From assembly GCA_037355855.1 (NCBI GenBank), contig CM074758.1, positions 903,001-967,000 of the forward strand: a stretch of 64,000 bases of DNA. The letters are read 5' to 3'. Positions 10,359 through 20,924 of the stretch are shown here, piece after piece. Position 1 is the first letter of the stretch. Every line of letters begins with the position of its first letter. The notes below the pieces were generated by a model that worked only from the letters and a program-made list of their open reading frames with translations, was not told the DNA's origin and did not search any database. The DNA comes from Pseudo-nitzschia pungens. Taxonomy: Eukaryota > Bacillariophyta > Bacillariophyceae > Bacillariales > Bacillariaceae. Made by a program: the position numbers and the translations under genes.

Positions 10359-12312
10359 TCAATCGCAGCATGGCGAATCTTCCGCGCCGAGAGCAAATCG
10401 CATTCGTTTGCAACCATCCGTCTCGAGAAAGGCACACGAACCTCCACCCGCAGCATCATCATTTCCATCGCGCGCAGCAGTCTCCCGGGTATTTTTGGTA
10501 TCTTTTTCGATATTTCGATCCACCGGAACAGCGTGTGCCTGGTCGCTTTTGCGTTTGACGTTCGTTGGTGCTAGTAATGGCAGTTTCCCATTGCCAGTAC
10601 TATTATTATTATTATTATTATTATCAGCAAGTTTGGCCGTTTTGACACTGGCCTTCCGAGCGTCTCGCAAGCCAATGCTTACCTTTTGTCGAGCCACTTC
10701 GTTGGATACTTCAATCCACCATCCACCCTCTTCCTGTTTCAAAAATCGAGACCCGATTTCTTTCAGTTCGCAGACGATCGACCATGCGATCGTGGTTTTT
10801 TCTCTCTTCGATCGAGCATCGTTGTATTCTTCCAATCGAGTCTCGATCACATTTCTGAAAATGGCATTGCCAGGATGGCTCATTTTAGGCCAGCCCCGGC
10901 CAAACAAAATATCCTTTTGGGTTGGACATTCGATTCCTTCAAAAGGTTTATTTTGAGCTCTCGATTCATCCATTCTCTGTTGCCTCTCGAGCCATTTGTC
11001 ATGATTGTGATGTTTGATTTTCCCCGTATTGGTATTGATCGGCACATCATGAGATTGAATTCCGAATGTTTGTAATGCGTACAAACACTCTATGGCAGAT
11101 CCTGTCCATAGAAAACCGAGTTGGATGAGTTTATTATTTGCAAGTAAAATAACTGATGAAACACGTAAGTTTTGGCAATAGAAATGCAATATATCGTACC
11201 AAAATGAACTCGTAAACGTCTTCTGTACTCGGGGCCAATGGCATATATGTACATCGTTTTCATCATGTTTGCGAGACTATCAGGATGAGATGTACTGGGA
11301 AGACAAATATGGAGAGAGCAAAACCGTAGTGGTATATTTGGTACCAACTTGGCATGCACGAAAGATCGTGTCTTTACATCGTCAAATTTGATCCCATGAG
11401 CCCAGAATACACTTACAAGACCCTCCTTCTGTATATCGATGTTGTTCTTAGCAACTTTCATCGTCACGTATAGTGCCGCTTGCATCTGATTGTCATTGTC
11501 ATTGTCATTGGACAAAAGGCACGGAAAGAGTCTCAAGTGAGCACGTTTTGATACTGGTATTGGTTTGTTTATAGGATCAATCGTTTTGTTCCCATGCTTA
11601 CCCTATGTTTTGCAGTAACTTCACCCAGGGTTGCGAGCGGGAAGTTCCCACCAACCCTCCGACCGGAACGGTCTCTACCCGGAAACAATTGGAGTGGCCC
11701 CGCCCTCAAATACGCTTCCGCTTCTTTGTCGAGGTCGGACATACAAATGTCCCGTTCCAAGACAACTTCTCCAAATAACGATCGGATCGCGTTCAAGTAA
11801 GCGAGCATTCGTTTTGCCGCCTTCTGTATATCGAAACATTCACATCGAAGGAAAATCAAACGAAATTCTTCGTTGTTGACATAGGTTTTTGGAAATGCCT
11901 GACTCAACTCGTAGGCTTTCTTGTCTCGTTCGGGTGATGCCTCAATCGCAATCGACAGCCGCTCTAATGACGTGCGCAATAACTCGGGTGTTTCTTGTGT
12001 GTAATCCATTTGAACGCCGTGAATTACATTGTCGATATCCCCTCGTTCCTTGAAGGTCAATTGGTTGAGTTCAAAGGCGAGAAGGGCATCCGGGGACTCG
12101 TAATCACCACTCACACCGTTCCGGTGCCAACCGCCCTTGACATTCTCAGAGCGGCTAACCATTTCCTCTCCCTCTTCGTCAAAAGCAAACTGAGACGAAG
12201 GGTACGAACTGCCTTCAGACAAAGATTTCGACGACGAATCGGAATCCTCGGGCTCTTGAGTGCATCCATTCGTTGTCGAATGGTCTTCCAGGGTACGGGT
12301 AATCTTACTCAT
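10359..12312 (-). CDS. CRAL-TRIO-like module fused to a DUF6824-type domain, three exons
   Basis: Exons, in transcript order: 12312-11602, 11485-11200 and 11101-10359, giving 579 residues. The introns are GTAAGC...CAG (116 nt, phase 0) and GTACGA...CAG (98 nt, phase 1). Joining restores AKHR-MQAALYVTMKVAKNN and RVHFG-SAIECLYALQTFGI without a frame problem. The first 360 residues match the diatom pattern of a CRAL-TRIO-like lipid-binding module (FELNQLTFKERGDIDNVIHG; AKRMLAYLNAIRSLFGE; LPIRFCS-like strand; VHFG...CLYALQTFGI). Residues about 390-480 (DILFGRGWPKMSHPGN; GGWWIEVSNEVARQKVS) match DUF6824, a domain of unknown function common in diatoms. A poly-Asn run comes from an ATT microsatellite at about 10602. 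A lipid-sensing or signalling role is conjecture. Confidence 0.8.
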
Positions 12313-13520
12313 CGTTCATTTAAAAAAAAGTTGGGGAATATCAATTATTGTACGGTATGTAGCGCGAAAAAAGATATTCCAATAATACTAAGAGAGAATG
12401 AATCTTACTAGTACCATGTACCTACGGGCGCATTTTGCAAGCTGGAGTGCAATCACTGCACATCTGGTTCTAACGAACCGGTAAAGACCTTATGATAAAA
12501 AGAGAGAATTTCATTGTGGTCCTTAGTCCCAAAGTTTTTTTTTTGCTGGAAACCGTTGTTGGTAATCGAAATTGTACGGGATGCCCTCCGGAGTTCCCGC
12601 TTGCTTGTCAATCTCAAAGAAGGGAAGAAAAGGAAGAAATTATGCACAATTTGTTTAGGAAATCATAGATATATGTTTTTGGCATTAGATTTATTATAGC
12701 CCTTTGTACTTATTGCTCTACACTATTCTTTAGTAACGAATTACAGCTCGAACATAATCGAACATTATGTTGTACCAAAAAAATTACTTATGAGTCCAAA
12801 AGATGGATGCAGTAATAAATTTCAGTTTACAGTAATTATCGTAAAAACAAATACCATGCTGTGGTACCACCTCGTTTCTGGCTTGAGCTGGGAGTTGGCT
12901 TCATCCTTCATAACGCGCTTGTACGGTAACCTCTTTTTATTACTACGTACTTACTTGTAATCACAGTCATGATCTCCGGAAAAGCAACAACTGCAAGTAC
13001 AGCGCTAAAGTATCGTAACCTTAAAAGGTAATCTTAGTCTACTCGTACTTCTTCGTAGTACGAAAAATTGCTTTGGTGACTTATGATATCCTTTCGAAAA
13101 ACTATACCTTGTGAAAACAAATTCCCGGAGTGCCCCCACCGGGAGAAAATCCCATCTCACGACTGGACATCTACCCGGTACTTCGTATTCGTAAGGTAAC
13201 CTTTCAAAAGTTCATGGTTGTAAGATTAATTACCGGTACATGGTGTCGCGGAAATTCCTTTTGTGATGATTCGAATCATACAATGAATAGCTCTACCGTA
13301 CCGGTACAGGTACCGGTACGAGTAGGTTACCGGCAGAAGCAATCATACCGGGTATGACATCGTCTTTCTCGTTTTCGTCTTCTGAGAATACTCGTACTTT
13401 TTTAAAATACCAACGTACATTCATTGTTTTCAAAATTGAAAAGTATTTTTGGTTCCCCGTTCCGAACAGCAATCACAGGATACCGACTTCGACTTCGACT
13501 TCGACTTCGACACCAACAGA
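12313..13520. other. Intergenic, AT-rich with GTAC/CGGTA words
   Basis: No gene seen. CCGGTAC and TACCGGTACAGG-type words cluster at 12900-13340. A GACTTC hexamer repeat lies at about 13487-13512, directly before the SDR start. Confidence 0.5.
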
Positions 13521-14375
13521 ATGCCGCCACTGACTCGCCCTTTATCATCCCGGATAGCTCTGATCACAGGCGCCTCGTCTGGGTTGGGGCGTGCGACGGC
13601 GGAACGCTTTGTACGGGAGGGCGCCAGGGTGATCCTCTGCGATCTGCCATCGAGCAACGGACTCGCGGTGCAGGCCGAACTCTGTTCCGAATCCAGTGGG
13701 GAGGAAACCCGGGCGGCTTTTGTTCCGACGGATGTCACCCGACCGGACCAGGTGGAAGCGGCTCTGGATTCCGCGGAGAAGGTCTTTGGCGGGACGGTCG
13801 ACACGGTGGTGAATTGCGCCGGAATTGCCCTGGCACGAAAGACCATCTCTTCCCGGAGCGGCGACGATCCGCAATCGTGGCGTGTTCACGATTTGGAGAG
13901 TTTCGAGCGAGTTCTGGGCGTCAACGTGTCCGGGACCTTCAACGTCATTCGGCTCGCGGTCGAGCGCATGGTTGCATCCGGGGCATTGGCATCGGAATCG
14001 AACCCCGACGAGGGTGGCACCGAGCGGGGAGTCATCGTCAACACCGCCTCGATTGCCGCGTACGATGGTCAGATCGGTCAGGCTGCCTACTCCGCTTCCA
14101 AGGGGGCGATCGTCGGGATGACCCTGCCGCTGGCCCGGGACCTGGCTCCCCACGGGATCCGCGTCAACACGATCGCCCCGGGACTCTTTCGGACTCCACT
14201 CCTGGAGGGTCTTCCTCCCAAGGTGCAGCAGGAACTGGGAGCGACGGTTCCCTTTCCGTCGAGACTGGGCGATCCGGACGAATACGCGGCGCTGGTCCAG
14301 AGCATTGTCGAGAATCCGATGATCAACGCCGAGGTCATTCGCATCGATGGAGGTCTCCGGATGCCTCCCAAATAA
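13521..14375 (+). CDS. Short-chain dehydrogenase, HSD17B10 / 3-hydroxyacyl-CoA dehydrogenase type-2-like
   Basis: 284 residues from ATG 13521 ([11 protein letters not shown]); the frame is open upstream but without an ATG. A Rossmann fold with the NAD-binding TGASSGLG at residues about 16-23, a DVT acid loop, NCAG, the catalytic Ser in NTASIAA, and the YSASK active-site pair. The end [10 protein letters not shown] and the [15 protein letters not shown] segment resemble HSD17B10, which oxidises short-chain 3-hydroxyacyl-CoAs and steroids in mitochondria. A targeting peptide is not obvious. Substrate is inferred from resemblance only. No frame break; a single exon with higher GC than the flanks. 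Confidence 0.85.
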   Translation: MPPLTRPLSSRIALITGASSGLGRATAERFVREGARVILCDLPSSNGLAVQAELCSESSGEETRAAFVPTDVTRPDQVEAALDSAEKVFGGTVDTVVNCAGIALARKTISSRSGDDPQSWRVHDLESFERVLGVNVSGTFNVIRLAVERMVASGALASESNPDEGGTERGVIVNTASIAAYDGQIGQAAYSASKGAIVGMTLPLARDLAPHGIRVNTIAPGLFRTPLLEGLPPKVQQELGATVPFPSRLGDPDEYAALVQSIVENPMINAEVIRIDGGLRMPPK

Positions 14376-15286
14376 GGCGTATCGGGACGCAAAGGGATGA
14401 GCGACCGGTCGATTGTACTAATAGTATGAGAGATAGTCGTGGAGTCGATTGATACACATCACTTTCCACAGAAGCAAAAGAGTCTCTTTGTCTCGACTTG
14501 GATGCTCTGTGGGAAAGATCGCTGCTACCTAACGGGATTTCAACTTGATTGGATGGCACTAGCATTCGAGGTTGTGAAATCCTGTAGGAAATCGGAGTAT
14601 TCAATACTACTAGGATCTTTGCATTCGCCTTGTTTGGTGTTGTTGCTGCTGCTATTTAGCAAAACAAACCATGGGTTGCGAAATTGCATTTCGTTGGCTC
14701 TCGATGATTTCCCACAAGTTGTTATTGAAGAAATCGTTGTGATGGCAGCCATTATTCTGCTTAACGAAGATCATCATCAGACCGAATGTAATTGAACTAG
14801 TAAGGGCTATGAATACGGGCGATTGAAAATGCTCGGCTAGTGTATATCCTCCTATAGAACAATAATACGAAGTAACAGCAAAGACGTGCAGTACGGCTCG
14901 GTATTGTTAGATTGCTGTAACCTACCGGTACGGTACCCTCCAGAAACCGATGATCCTGTGCCATGCGGCATGATGATCGTATCATGAATTGCTTTTTGTT
15001 CCCTTCAATCTGATCATGATTGGGATTTTCCTAGTTCCCCATCCCTATCGAAAATGAACGCACGACTGGGTAACTTAATACGTAATCCCGGAATTGATTG
15101 TTTCATTCCCATTTTCTTTTCGTTGAGTTGATGTCTTTTTTCGCAGGGTTCATTTTTCGGTAACTTACCGTACCGGTATGGTATCATTCGTACAAGGTAT
15201 ATCCTTGATGGTTGTCAACGTTGCCTTTCCACCAATACCAAGCATGCTCTTATGCGATATTTTTCGACCAATTGCTATTGAGAGAC
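14376..15286. other. Intergenic, no gene seen
   Basis: Short frames only (for example at 14439-14795). TACCGGTACGG-type words occur at about 14931 and 15168. Confidence 0.5.
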
Positions 15287-15389
15287 ACTACTACAAAATT
15301 CCTTTCAGCTATCCCCCGGTTCTACATCCCCAACTACTGAATTTCTACGGAAACCCGGGGACAAGCTAATAGGAATTCCGTAGTATTGC
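15287..15389. mobile_element. Hairpin mini-element, copy 1 (MITE-like)
   Basis: An inverted repeat of about 103 bases: ACTACTACAAAATTCC at the left end mirrors GGAATTCCGTAGTATT at the right, with a second nested pair CCCCCGG / CCGGGG. It shares the whole internal block CCCCGGTTCTACRTCCCC with copy 2, so the two are paralogous. It has no coding capacity. Calling it a MITE is inference. Confidence 0.6.
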
Positions 15390-15416
15390 ACAATTCTCTC
15401 ATTATTTTAGTTAAGC

Positions 15417-15513
15417 TTACTACAAAATTCTTATCAGCTGTCCCCCGGTTCTACGTCCCCGACTACTAATTTCTACTGAAACCCGGGGACAGCTGATAAG
15501 AATTCTGTAGTAG
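15417..15513. mobile_element. Hairpin mini-element, copy 2 (MITE-like)
   Basis: Near-perfect inverted repeat: the left 28 bases beginning TTACTACAAAATTC are mirrored by the right end (GAATTCTGTAGTAG) with two mismatches, enclosing the same CCCCGGTTCTAC...GAAACCCGGGG core as copy 1. It lies 27 bases after copy 1 in the same orientation. The stem is better preserved than in copy 1. Confidence 0.7.
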
Positions 15514-18039
15514 CAAAAGGCGTTCTCAACGCCCTGTAACACTGGATCATTTCACAGTGCCTACAAAAATTATGGAAGCAATTCTGACACCTGCTTGACA
15601 CCGCCTAAGAAACCGAACACTGCTAGAACTTCAAAACTGTCACGTCAAAGATTTTTCCTGAGGTCAACGCGGTGCGTCGCGACGAAATGTTTTGCAGATC
15701 GAGGCATAAAATCACCGAATGAATCAATCATAAAATTAAAATTTGATTTAACGCGTTGTAATCACAAAGAATATCGCCATCTCCATCTCCATCTTCATCT
15801 CCATCTCCATCTCCATATCCATCGCCGTTATCGTCGTCATCGTGAATCAGCATCATCATGGGCACCGTGGTATGAATTGGGAAAGTCCGGGAGAAGTGAA
15901 AGTGTATCGAAATGGTATATCCGACCGTCATGTGTATGATCAAATGTTTAGACTAGCATCGTTAGTAAGATAACTACCTCCATCGTCAGTGTTTCGGACC
16001 TTCAAGATCGTCTTTCATCAATTCGCAGTTCCAGGCTTCGGAAGTTCGAGAACAAAAAGCGACAATGTTTACGATCCATGCAACAAGTCTCTATGAATGA
16101 GCAAGGCTAAGTACATTGCGATGCATTTGTAGTTGTGTGTGTATTATCCTAACGATCGATGCACTCTTTGCGATCACGTCTTCCTCCATAGGAGAAAAAG
16201 AAGAAACGGGCAAACGCAATTAGAATATCGATACGAGGATGGGATGGCTCTATTGGACGGAAGAAACGAAAGAGATGTACGGAAAAGTTTCTACGATGTG
16301 GGTAGACCAGCACATGTTTTAAAATCGTCGCGAAAGAAGTGGGTGCAGTTCGGATGCTACCAAGAGTGAACTAGTGACCTGATACCGAGACCCAATCTGT
16401 AGTGCATGGATTCGTAGAATACGTGGTGCAAACGGTGAATAGTGGATATCGGCATGTTTGTGAATATGGAAGTAGGATAGGCTTGACTATGGCGACTGAC
16501 TCGGGACAACATGGACTCTCCGGTGACCTAGGACAAGAAGAAATCTGACGACTTGGGACCGAACGGATACTGATGACTTTGGACAAGACGAACACCAGGC
16601 TCAACATGCTCTAGATTTGAAGCAACGTACTCAACAAGGCAGCGATCGATGACATACGACTCGACTCTACATCAACACAAGACTGGACCAACCGATGGAA
16701 GCAGGAGGACAACGGCAGACGGCTCGCTCTACGACTCACCTACCACCCACACAAGACTCTACCACCAAGAGAATCAGGGCCAACGTTGGAAAAGAACAAT
16801 CGCAACAAGACTACGATGATACGAGCGAACCCTCTCGAAACAAGGCACAAAGACAACGGAATCAACCGCAAGCGGATGGGCATCACGGATAACATCTAGA
16901 AACAAGGATCGAGTACGAGGGCGACTACCTGCAAGAATGGACACACACCGTGCAAGGTCAACCGCTGGAATCAAATCAAAGGACGAGACACAATGGACCC
17001 GCATGCATGGCGGGACCCAGCGGGATCGACATGAGATAGGACAAGGTATGATGGATTGTTGTGCGAGGTAAATCATAACAGCATTCAGCCGAAACTGACA
17101 CGATGGACCTGCACGCATGGTAGGACCAGGCGCAACATCCGTGTGATACGGAGCGACACGATGCGATGGATCGTTGATAACGTCGCTGGACTGTCACCAA
17201 GGCTTTTCACCTCCTCGAGAAAGGGGGTGTTTTTATGCCGCCATTCGGTCAAGCATTGCGATCGAAGAAAAGCAAGAGGCAAGAGACGGGCAACACGAAA
17301 TGCAGAGAGTTGGGCCGGAGGGCTTCGGAGAACAACATGAAGGCGAGGGTATCTTACGAAATCATAGACGCGCGCACAGAGAGAGAGAGGGAGGGGGGGG
17401 GGAAGGCAGAATCATCACATTGCCTTATGAAAGAGCCGAGTGAATGTAGAATAATATTGATGACTTACTAAGATGAGATTTGATTGGTTCGTGAATGCAA
17501 TACTGCCATAAAGAAATGTTCGATAGTAGTGAATACGGTACAAGAACTTCTTATTCTTCAGCATTCCTTAGCATCTCAAAAAAAGGAGCTTACGATGCAG
17601 GTCTCGTTTTTCCGCATGACGTCACAAAAAAAAGAACGGTCAATCTATCGGAAAAACTTAAAGTAAGGTTACTGTCTCTCGTCTCGATTCGGGCTTTGGT
17701 TATCCCGATTCAATCGATACTAGTACCACGATACAGACGGTGCATTGAAAACTGATAAACTTTATCGAGCCTGGGTGAACTCCTACTTGTACTGTGGACT
17801 CGAAACTTCGGCTACAATGCGTATTTCTCATGATAATCAATGTAAAATCTAGCGGGGTTATATCTTCTATGAATGTAATGGTTTGACCAATGCCTTCGAC
17901 AGACAGTCATTTGAGTGCAGAATGACCATTGCGAGTCGAGTTGGAGGCTCTAGTCATTTCTAGTGTGGGAAAAGAGGAGGTTGCGGATGGACGGATGAAT
18001 GTATGAATGTGGAATGGGCTTCTGTCATGCACCGTGCGA
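15514..18039. other. Long intergenic stretch, no gene recognised
   Basis: 2.5 kb with only short frames of random character. It holds a CATCTC hexamer microsatellite at about 15778-15825, and a degenerate direct repeat: a block with ATGGACCCGCATGCATGG near 16995 recurs diverged near 17102, with the distal parts near 17048 and 17163. A GA-rich run followed by ten G lies at 17380-17402. The decamer GTAAGGTTAC lies at 17663. Confidence 0.45.
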
Positions 18040-18234
18040 TCATCGCAAATTCTTGGTGCGTTTGTATTCCAACAAGAGAAAGTCGTGAATGATGTGATTA
18101 TCGAGGTCCACTCGACCGCTTTCGGAATCGTTTTGGATGCGCTCTCGGATTGCCAGAAGTTTCTTCTTGAGTTTTCGCAAGTTCGTCCTGCGGTGTCGGA
18201 AATCCTCCGTGTCGATAACGTGAATAGGTGCCAT
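18040..18234 (-). CDS. Possible short basic coiled-coil protein
   Basis: 64 residues from ATG 18234 (MAPIHVIDTEDFRHRR), continuing as a Lys/Arg/Leu-rich helix (LRKLKKKLLAIRERI) and ending at 18040. It could equally be a terminal exon or a chance frame. No family is recognised. Confidence 0.25.
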   Translation of the reverse strand: MAPIHVIDTEDFRHRRTNLRKLKKKLLAIRERIQNDSESGRVDLDNHIIHDFLLLEYKRTKNLR

Positions 18235-19312
18235 GTTGTATGTAGGTCTTGATGTAGTGCAATCTAGTTGGAGCAAGTCCGGCGAAGCTGTCGGCGATGT
18301 CGCGGTGTGAGATTTAGTTGGGTTGAGTAGAGATGGTGGGCTTGGGCAAAGAGATACAATCTGGATTGCGATTTCTGACCAAAATGCGAGTTGTGATATC
18401 GAAGTGATTAAATTATGAGAAGTGAATCTATCTATCGAAATGCCTTTCTATTATTTCTATGAGGTAAAGTGCCACTCTGAGACTTCGTATTCAACACTAC
18501 TTCGCATGAAATAATGATTCTCATAAGTGTACCAATGAGGACTCGTACGCACGTCTTCACGGTAAGGCATTCAGAATTCTTCAAGCGGTAACACATTTTG
18601 TGATGGGAACCGACGATAATCTGAGGAGGTTAAGTAAAGACGGGTGTAGAGAACACTTTCTCTCTCGTCAGAGAACAATTCGGCTGCGTCTAACTCAGTC
18701 ATTTCAGACGCGGACACAGTAAAAACCTTATTGCCAGGGGGATTGGTATGAAAATTTTACTAGATCTCCTCGTAGACAGCACCCCCGATGGAACATTAAA
18801 GAATAACCCTTCTTCATTCTTCTTTTCATTCCGAACTTTGGATTGTGATTCATTTGTTCCAAGATATGACTCTATCTTTAGTATGTACTAAGATTATCTC
18901 TGACAAACTGTGATAGGTTGTCAACATGGTTGACAATATTGTGTCACTCTTGCGTCAGCCTGCACAACCTTCCGATGACGCCTGTTTCTTTGTCCGGAAG
19001 CTCTCGCCGTGCTGCTGACACCGTCCACCGTTTCCCCACTTGATTCAAACAACAACTTTTGGCTTTTGTTTCGGTGATCGGCGATCCACCAACATCGCAC
19101 CCCAAGTTGACGTCAAAGGAAGAATCTTGTTCCTCTCAGCAAGGCGACCCAGCATCAGAATAAGTTCTTTTTGCGGTCCCTCTGTAGGAGGCAGTTCGAT
19201 AGAATTGATTCAGCAGTTCCGTGAGAGAGACTACTTGGAGCTTGAGCCAGTATCAGCCTGCCTACCCGGTATCATTGTGTGCAACGATCTATTCCATTAG
19301 TCCGTCGGTTTC
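18235..19312. other. Intergenic upstream of the SelU-like gene
   Basis: No coding region is supported. The short plus-strand frame at 19040-19300 has no recognisable feature. Confidence 0.4.
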
Positions 19313-20384
19313 ATGCCATCTCCGATTGCAACGGGAATGAGAGGAGCCTGGGGGACAACCCGTAGATCAAGAAGCATCTCCTCGATTGCCCTCGTCACAA
19401 CCCTATCCCTCTTATCCGCAAGCAGTCCCTTCTCCACCATGACCACGCAGGCCATGGCCACTACCGGCACAACGGTGCCCCAGCGGATGCACCTGAGTTC
19501 CGTCATGAAGGACTCGAAAAATTGGTTGGCATCCGCCAGCCTCATTCCGATCGATTTTTCGCCCGGCATCGGAGACTTGGTGAAAGAAGAGAAGGAATCA
19601 ATCGTCACGGGAAGCGAGGCGGTCGCCACGAACTCCGGTCGTTCGGGCAGCATTTGCTTTGTTGTCCGACGACCCGGATGAGTGTTGTGCCGCGAGCACG
19701 GACAGCAACTGTCCGAGTTGGCGGCAGACAAGAGCCTCGACGGATTCGAACTGTTCGGAGTCGTCAAAGAAACCGGAGTGGTGCGTGTTGCTGTTGTTGT
19801 TGTTACGAAAGCGCTTCGAGGCAGGATCGACGGATGATGTCGTCGCAACAAATTGTTGTTTCGACAATTCGCCTTGCATCATCGATCCAAGACACGGAAT
19901 GCCGGGAATGACTTCGATTGCCTGACGATCGAAAAATTCTAATCACGTCGTGGTTTCCTTTCGTTTCGTTTCGTTTCGTTTTCGTTTTTCCACTTTGTTC
20001 TCCGTCACGCAGGACGACGAAGGACTCCGAAAGTTCCAGAAGGACCACTTCTCGTATCCCTTGTACCGGGACGAGAATCTCGATTTCTACCGCGCCTTTG
20101 GAGACGGCAAGATCACCGATCAGTTGAGCTGGAGATCCATGCTGAATCCGTTCAAGATCTACAGGGGAATGAAGGACATGAACAAGCGCATGAAGTCGAA
20201 AAACCTGGAGGGCAATCTCGTCGGCGAGGGCCTCAAGACGGGCGGCATCATAATTTTCGGATCCGACGGCGAACCCAAATACGCCTATCCCGAAGTCACC
20301 GGATTCGAACTGGAGGTCGACGATTTGGTCGCCGCGGTCAGGGACGTTCGGGAAACCGGTGGAAAGGGGAGTGGTGAATTGTAG
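19313..20384 (+). CDS. Selenoprotein U / peroxiredoxin-like 2 (PRXL2) family, with in-frame TGA as selenocysteine
   Basis: Exon 1 is 19313-19780 and exon 2 is 20013-20384, split by a GTGCGT...CAG intron of 232 nt in phase 0; the product is 279 residues. The ATG frame meets TGA at 19679-19681 in the context FVVRRPG-TGA-VLCREHGQQLSEL. It then continues in frame through LAADKSLDGFELFGVVKETGV to the donor site. The RRPG-x-xLC block is the redox centre of the SelU/PRXL2 (FAM213) thioredoxin-fold family, in which the first position is Cys or Sec; TGA here gives UxxC. Exon 2 supplies the family's second half (FQKDHFSYPLYRDENLDFYRAFG; KTGGIIIFG). The N-terminus is Arg/Ser-rich, then hydrophobic, consistent with a targeting presequence. 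A candidate SECIS lies 213 bases after the stop. Reading TGA as Sec is an inference strongly backed by the motif. Confidence 0.88.
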
Positions 20385-20596
20385 AAAGTGCAGCAGAGCG
20401 GAGCGCATCACGGCACGGCACGGCACGGCATTACCCGCAAGTCCGCCAATGACAATCATTTTTGTTGCATAACACCCAGCAAGTGGATCCGGCGATAGAA
20501 GATACAATGTCGATGTGCCAAAGTATCTCTCGATTCCTGCATGTGCGTTTGGTGTCTTTGTTGCATCATTCCGGGTCTGTTTCGGTTGCCGCCCGA

Positions 20597-20668
20597 ATGA
20601 CGGGATCTCGTTTTCGAATTGACCATAGACGACAGCCGCGTCGTGGAATTTCGAGCGAGATCCTCGAC
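20597..20668 (+). promoter_or_regulatory. Candidate SECIS element in the SelU 3' UTR
   Basis: A 72-base hairpin downstream of the TGA-containing gene. ATGAC (20597-20601) faces CGAC (20665-20668), giving the UGA/GA non-Watson-Crick quartet expected of a eukaryotic SECIS. Directly above it, 11 contiguous pairs form between 20602-20612 and 20654-20664 (two are G-U). The apical part is atypical: the AA is at 20617-20618 and can pair with AATT at 20647-20650 to lengthen the stem, and a further ACGAC/GTCGT hairpin tops it. Confidence 0.5.
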
Positions 20669-20924
20669 AAGGGAATGGAACGGAACGAGCGATTCTAGAA
20701 TGTTGTTCAAGTTCCCAAACACGAATGGATTGCAACTTTTTGTTGGCGCAAAAGTAATTTAGAACCCAATATTGAACTGTATTATAATTTTATATACACT
20801 TCGGTCTTTTTCTTTTATCAAATACGAAGTAGCTTAGTATAGTTTGCTAGCATGCTGTTGCATAATATATATATTTGTTTCGTTCTCGGCGTCGGATCGG
20901 ACCACCCAGGATTCCTTCCTTCCT

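Noticed and set aside
13424..14452. 342-codon + frame overlapping the HSD17B10-like gene
   Set aside because: Out-of-frame shadow of a complete SDR with all catalytic motifs in the other frame.
19297..19851. 184-codon open frame on the - strand over SelU exon 1
   Set aside because: It overlaps the TGA-containing exon; the Thr/Arg-rich composition is that of an antisense frame and no motif is present.
20444..20512. Alternative SECIS using ATGAC at 20449
   Set aside because: The flanking bases do not form a stem with any downstream GA-containing partner.
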